Part shown: positions 62,847 through 64,000 of the stretch, piece after piece
Layout: each line of letters starts with the position of its first letter
Numbering within the stretch: the first letter of the stretch is position 1
Assembly (NCBI RefSeq): GCF_000253255.1
Contig: NC_015583.1
Span: forward strand, 744,001 to 808,000
Direction of reading: 5' to 3'
DNA: 64,000 bases
Source: Novosphingobium sp. PP1Y
GTDB lineage: Bacteria > Pseudomonadota > Alphaproteobacteria > Sphingomonadales > Sphingomonadaceae
Program-made: the position numbers and the translations under genes
Notes under the pieces: model-generated
Seen by the model: only the letters and a program-made list of their open reading frames with translations
The model's database searches: none
What the model was told of the DNA's origin: nothing

Positions 62847-63167
62847 CGTGCTGCTCCCTCCGCGAGCCCTACGTTTGGCCGTCAAAAGCCGCAGCATTCG
62901 GTCATTTTCATTGATCGATCAATGTCCCGGGTTGCGGTCGTCCGTTTTGACTACCTAGTGGCAGGATGCTCGATTCCGACGATTTCTACCGTTCCCTTGC
63001 AATGTACGATGAAATGACATCAAGTGCTATTCACGATCCTTGGCGATCGGCAGCGTCTGCCCTTGCCGGCACGGAGTCGCCGTTGGCCGCGCGCGAGGTC
63101 CGGTATCTCGCCAAGACGGGACGCTTTGCTGCTTGTATGGGCCAAGCACCACGGGATGCAGCATTGG
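62847..63167. other. Gap without a supported gene
   Basis: Short plus-strand frames (for example from 62966) overlap the 3' end of the symporter gene and show no family resemblance. An AT-rich patch with TTGATCGATCAA (62910-62921) is a 12-base palindrome upstream of the truncated gene, possibly an operator. Confidence 0.35.
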
Positions 63168-64000
63168 TCAGACAAGCTTGCGCTGAGCCAGTTCCGCAGT
63201 GATCTGCTCGTGGATGCCTTGACGTAGCGGGGAAGAGAATGCGCAAAGGCCGCTCCCCACAAGACTGATACCGCACAAAAACGCAATCATGACCGGTAGA
63301 GCTGTGCCGAGTCCACCGCCGGATGCGCTGTACGGATCGTACCCGACCACGGAAAGCAGGGAGCCGAAGAGCCCCGCTGCCAGGCCCAGCCCAATCTTCT
63401 GGACGAACATGAAGACCCCAAAAAGGAACGATTCGTGGCGGATTCCGTTCGCCCATTCGCCATATTCGACCGTATCGGGGAGCATCGCCCAATAGGCCAC
63501 GGCAATACCTACAGTCCCAGTCTGCATCACCGCAAAGGTCGCCGTGGTGGGGATCGAGGCGGTCGGCTGGGCCAGTGCCATGAACGCTACTCCGGACAAG
63601 CCGACGAGAGTCGCGCTGATCCAAAGCCACCGCTTGCCGAGACGCCGCGCTACCCAGGCCCAAGCTGGAACCAATACGAAAGCAGCCGTGGTCGCAAAGG
63701 TCAGCGCCGCGCGGGATTCCTCTTCGTTGCCGACGACGTACTTGAAATAGTAAATCAGCGACTTGCTGATCACCGTTGTGTTGAGTGTCGCAAACAGGAG
63801 GCCGCCGATCAGCAACATGAAGGCGCGGTTTCCGCTAATCGAGGCAAAGGAGGCAAACGATTTGGGCGGGTGGTCACGCTGCAACTCGGCAGCGTCGTCG
63901 TCAGGCTCGCGAGTAACCGCGGCAACGAGAATGAAGGTTGCTGTGGCAACGATGCCCCCCAGGACAGCCGCCCAGAAGAAGCCGTTGTTGGACGCGCCGC
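63168..64000 (-). CDS. GPH-family MFS symporter 3 (5' partial)
   Basis: The frame stays open to the window edge, so the start is outside; about 277 residues are seen. ARRLGKRWLWISATLVG, the conserved AYWAMLPDTVEYGEWANGIRHESFLFGVFMFVQKIGLG segment (the C-half GPH signature with DTVEYGEW) and GISLVGSGLCAF identify a GPH symporter. It is the third of this family in the window, suggesting that glycoside utilisation genes continue beyond the right edge. Confidence 0.87.
   Translation of the reverse strand, partial: GASNNGFFWAAVLGGIVATATFILVAAVTREPDDDAAELQRDHPPKSFASFASISGNRAFMLLIGGLLFATLNTTVISKSLIYYFKYVVGNEEESRAALTFATTAAFVLVPAWAWVARRLGKRWLWISATLVGLSGVAFMALAQPTASIPTTATFAVMQTGTVGIAVAYWAMLPDTVEYGEWANGIRHESFLFGVFMFVQKIGLGLAAGLFGSLLSVVGYDPYSASGGGLGTALPVMIAFLCGISLVGSGLCAFSSPLRQGIHEQITAELAQRKLV

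Noticed and set aside
62910..62921. TTGATCGATCAA palindrome as a firm operator
   Set aside because: A single 12-base palindrome in front of a truncated gene, without a second copy or known regulator; noted only in the gap entry.
1..64000. CRISPR arrays, tRNA, rRNA or prophage
   Set aside because: No spaced short repeats, no cloverleaf-like or rRNA sequence and no phage structural genes were recognised by eye. A covariance search was not possible.

Overview
The window is GC-rich alphaproteobacterial DNA, most likely from a sphingomonad (Novosphingobium/Sphingobium type). Pointers are three large TonB-dependent receptors with AQ-ending signal peptides, a TPR-sulfotransferase beside one of them, an alphaproteobacterial-type RpoD, and a double cold-shock-domain protein. 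No rRNA, tRNA or CRISPR array was seen.

Region 1 (1-23.3 kb and 33.3-40.7 kb) is an accessory catabolic locus that I read as a glycoside island, probably for aryl C-glucosides. It holds two TIM-barrel/small-subunit pairs resembling C-glycoside deglycosidases (14.2-15.6 kb, alpha then beta; 38.2-39.6 kb, beta then alpha). It also holds a Tat-exported GMC oxidoreductase with its carrier subunit (6.5-8.9 kb, glycoside 3-dehydrogenase type), a second GMC oxidoreductase, a hydroxypyruvate-isomerase-like epimerase, a ThuA-like protein and an intracellular GH3/PA14 beta-glucosidase. GPH symporters, two paralogous TonB receptors, two paralogous flavin-dependent LLM monooxygenases, SnoaL-like proteins and a gamma-resorcylate-decarboxylase-like amidohydrolase complete it. 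The proposed flow is uptake, oxidation of the sugar at C3, cleavage of the C-C (or C-O) bond by beta-elimination, then separate handling of the keto sugar and the aromatic aglycone. Most transcription units here carry an AT-rich inverted repeat (consensus AATTAGAA-N6-TTCTAATT) near the promoter, pointing to one shared regulator.

Region 2 (21.3-36.4 kb): a TetR gene is present twice in direct orientation, nearly identical, 14.3 kb apart. The left copy has a frameshift; the right copy is intact. Between them lie an MFS carrier, an OprB porin, a complete fructose PTS operon (EIIA-HPr-EI fusion, 1-phosphofructokinase, EIIBC) and a divergent FruR-like LacI regulator with two operators. A shikimate-dehydrogenase-like gene and fructose-1,6-bisphosphatase follow.

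Region 3 (40.9-53.1 kb) is mixed: a YeiH-family exporter, an MFS carrier, a MASE1-PAS-GGDEF diguanylate cyclase, a third TonB receptor with TPR-sulfotransferase, a LacI regulator/MFS pair with two GAACGTTC operators, and a small SgcJ-like exported protein.

Region 4 (53.4-64 kb): core genes rpoD and a double-CSD cold shock protein, then a Lrp regulator, a HAD hydrolase, an APH-type kinase and a class-III PLP enzyme resembling amino-alcohol phosphate phospho-lyases. An IS5-type element that appears to truncate a small gene follows, and then a GPH symporter that runs off the window.
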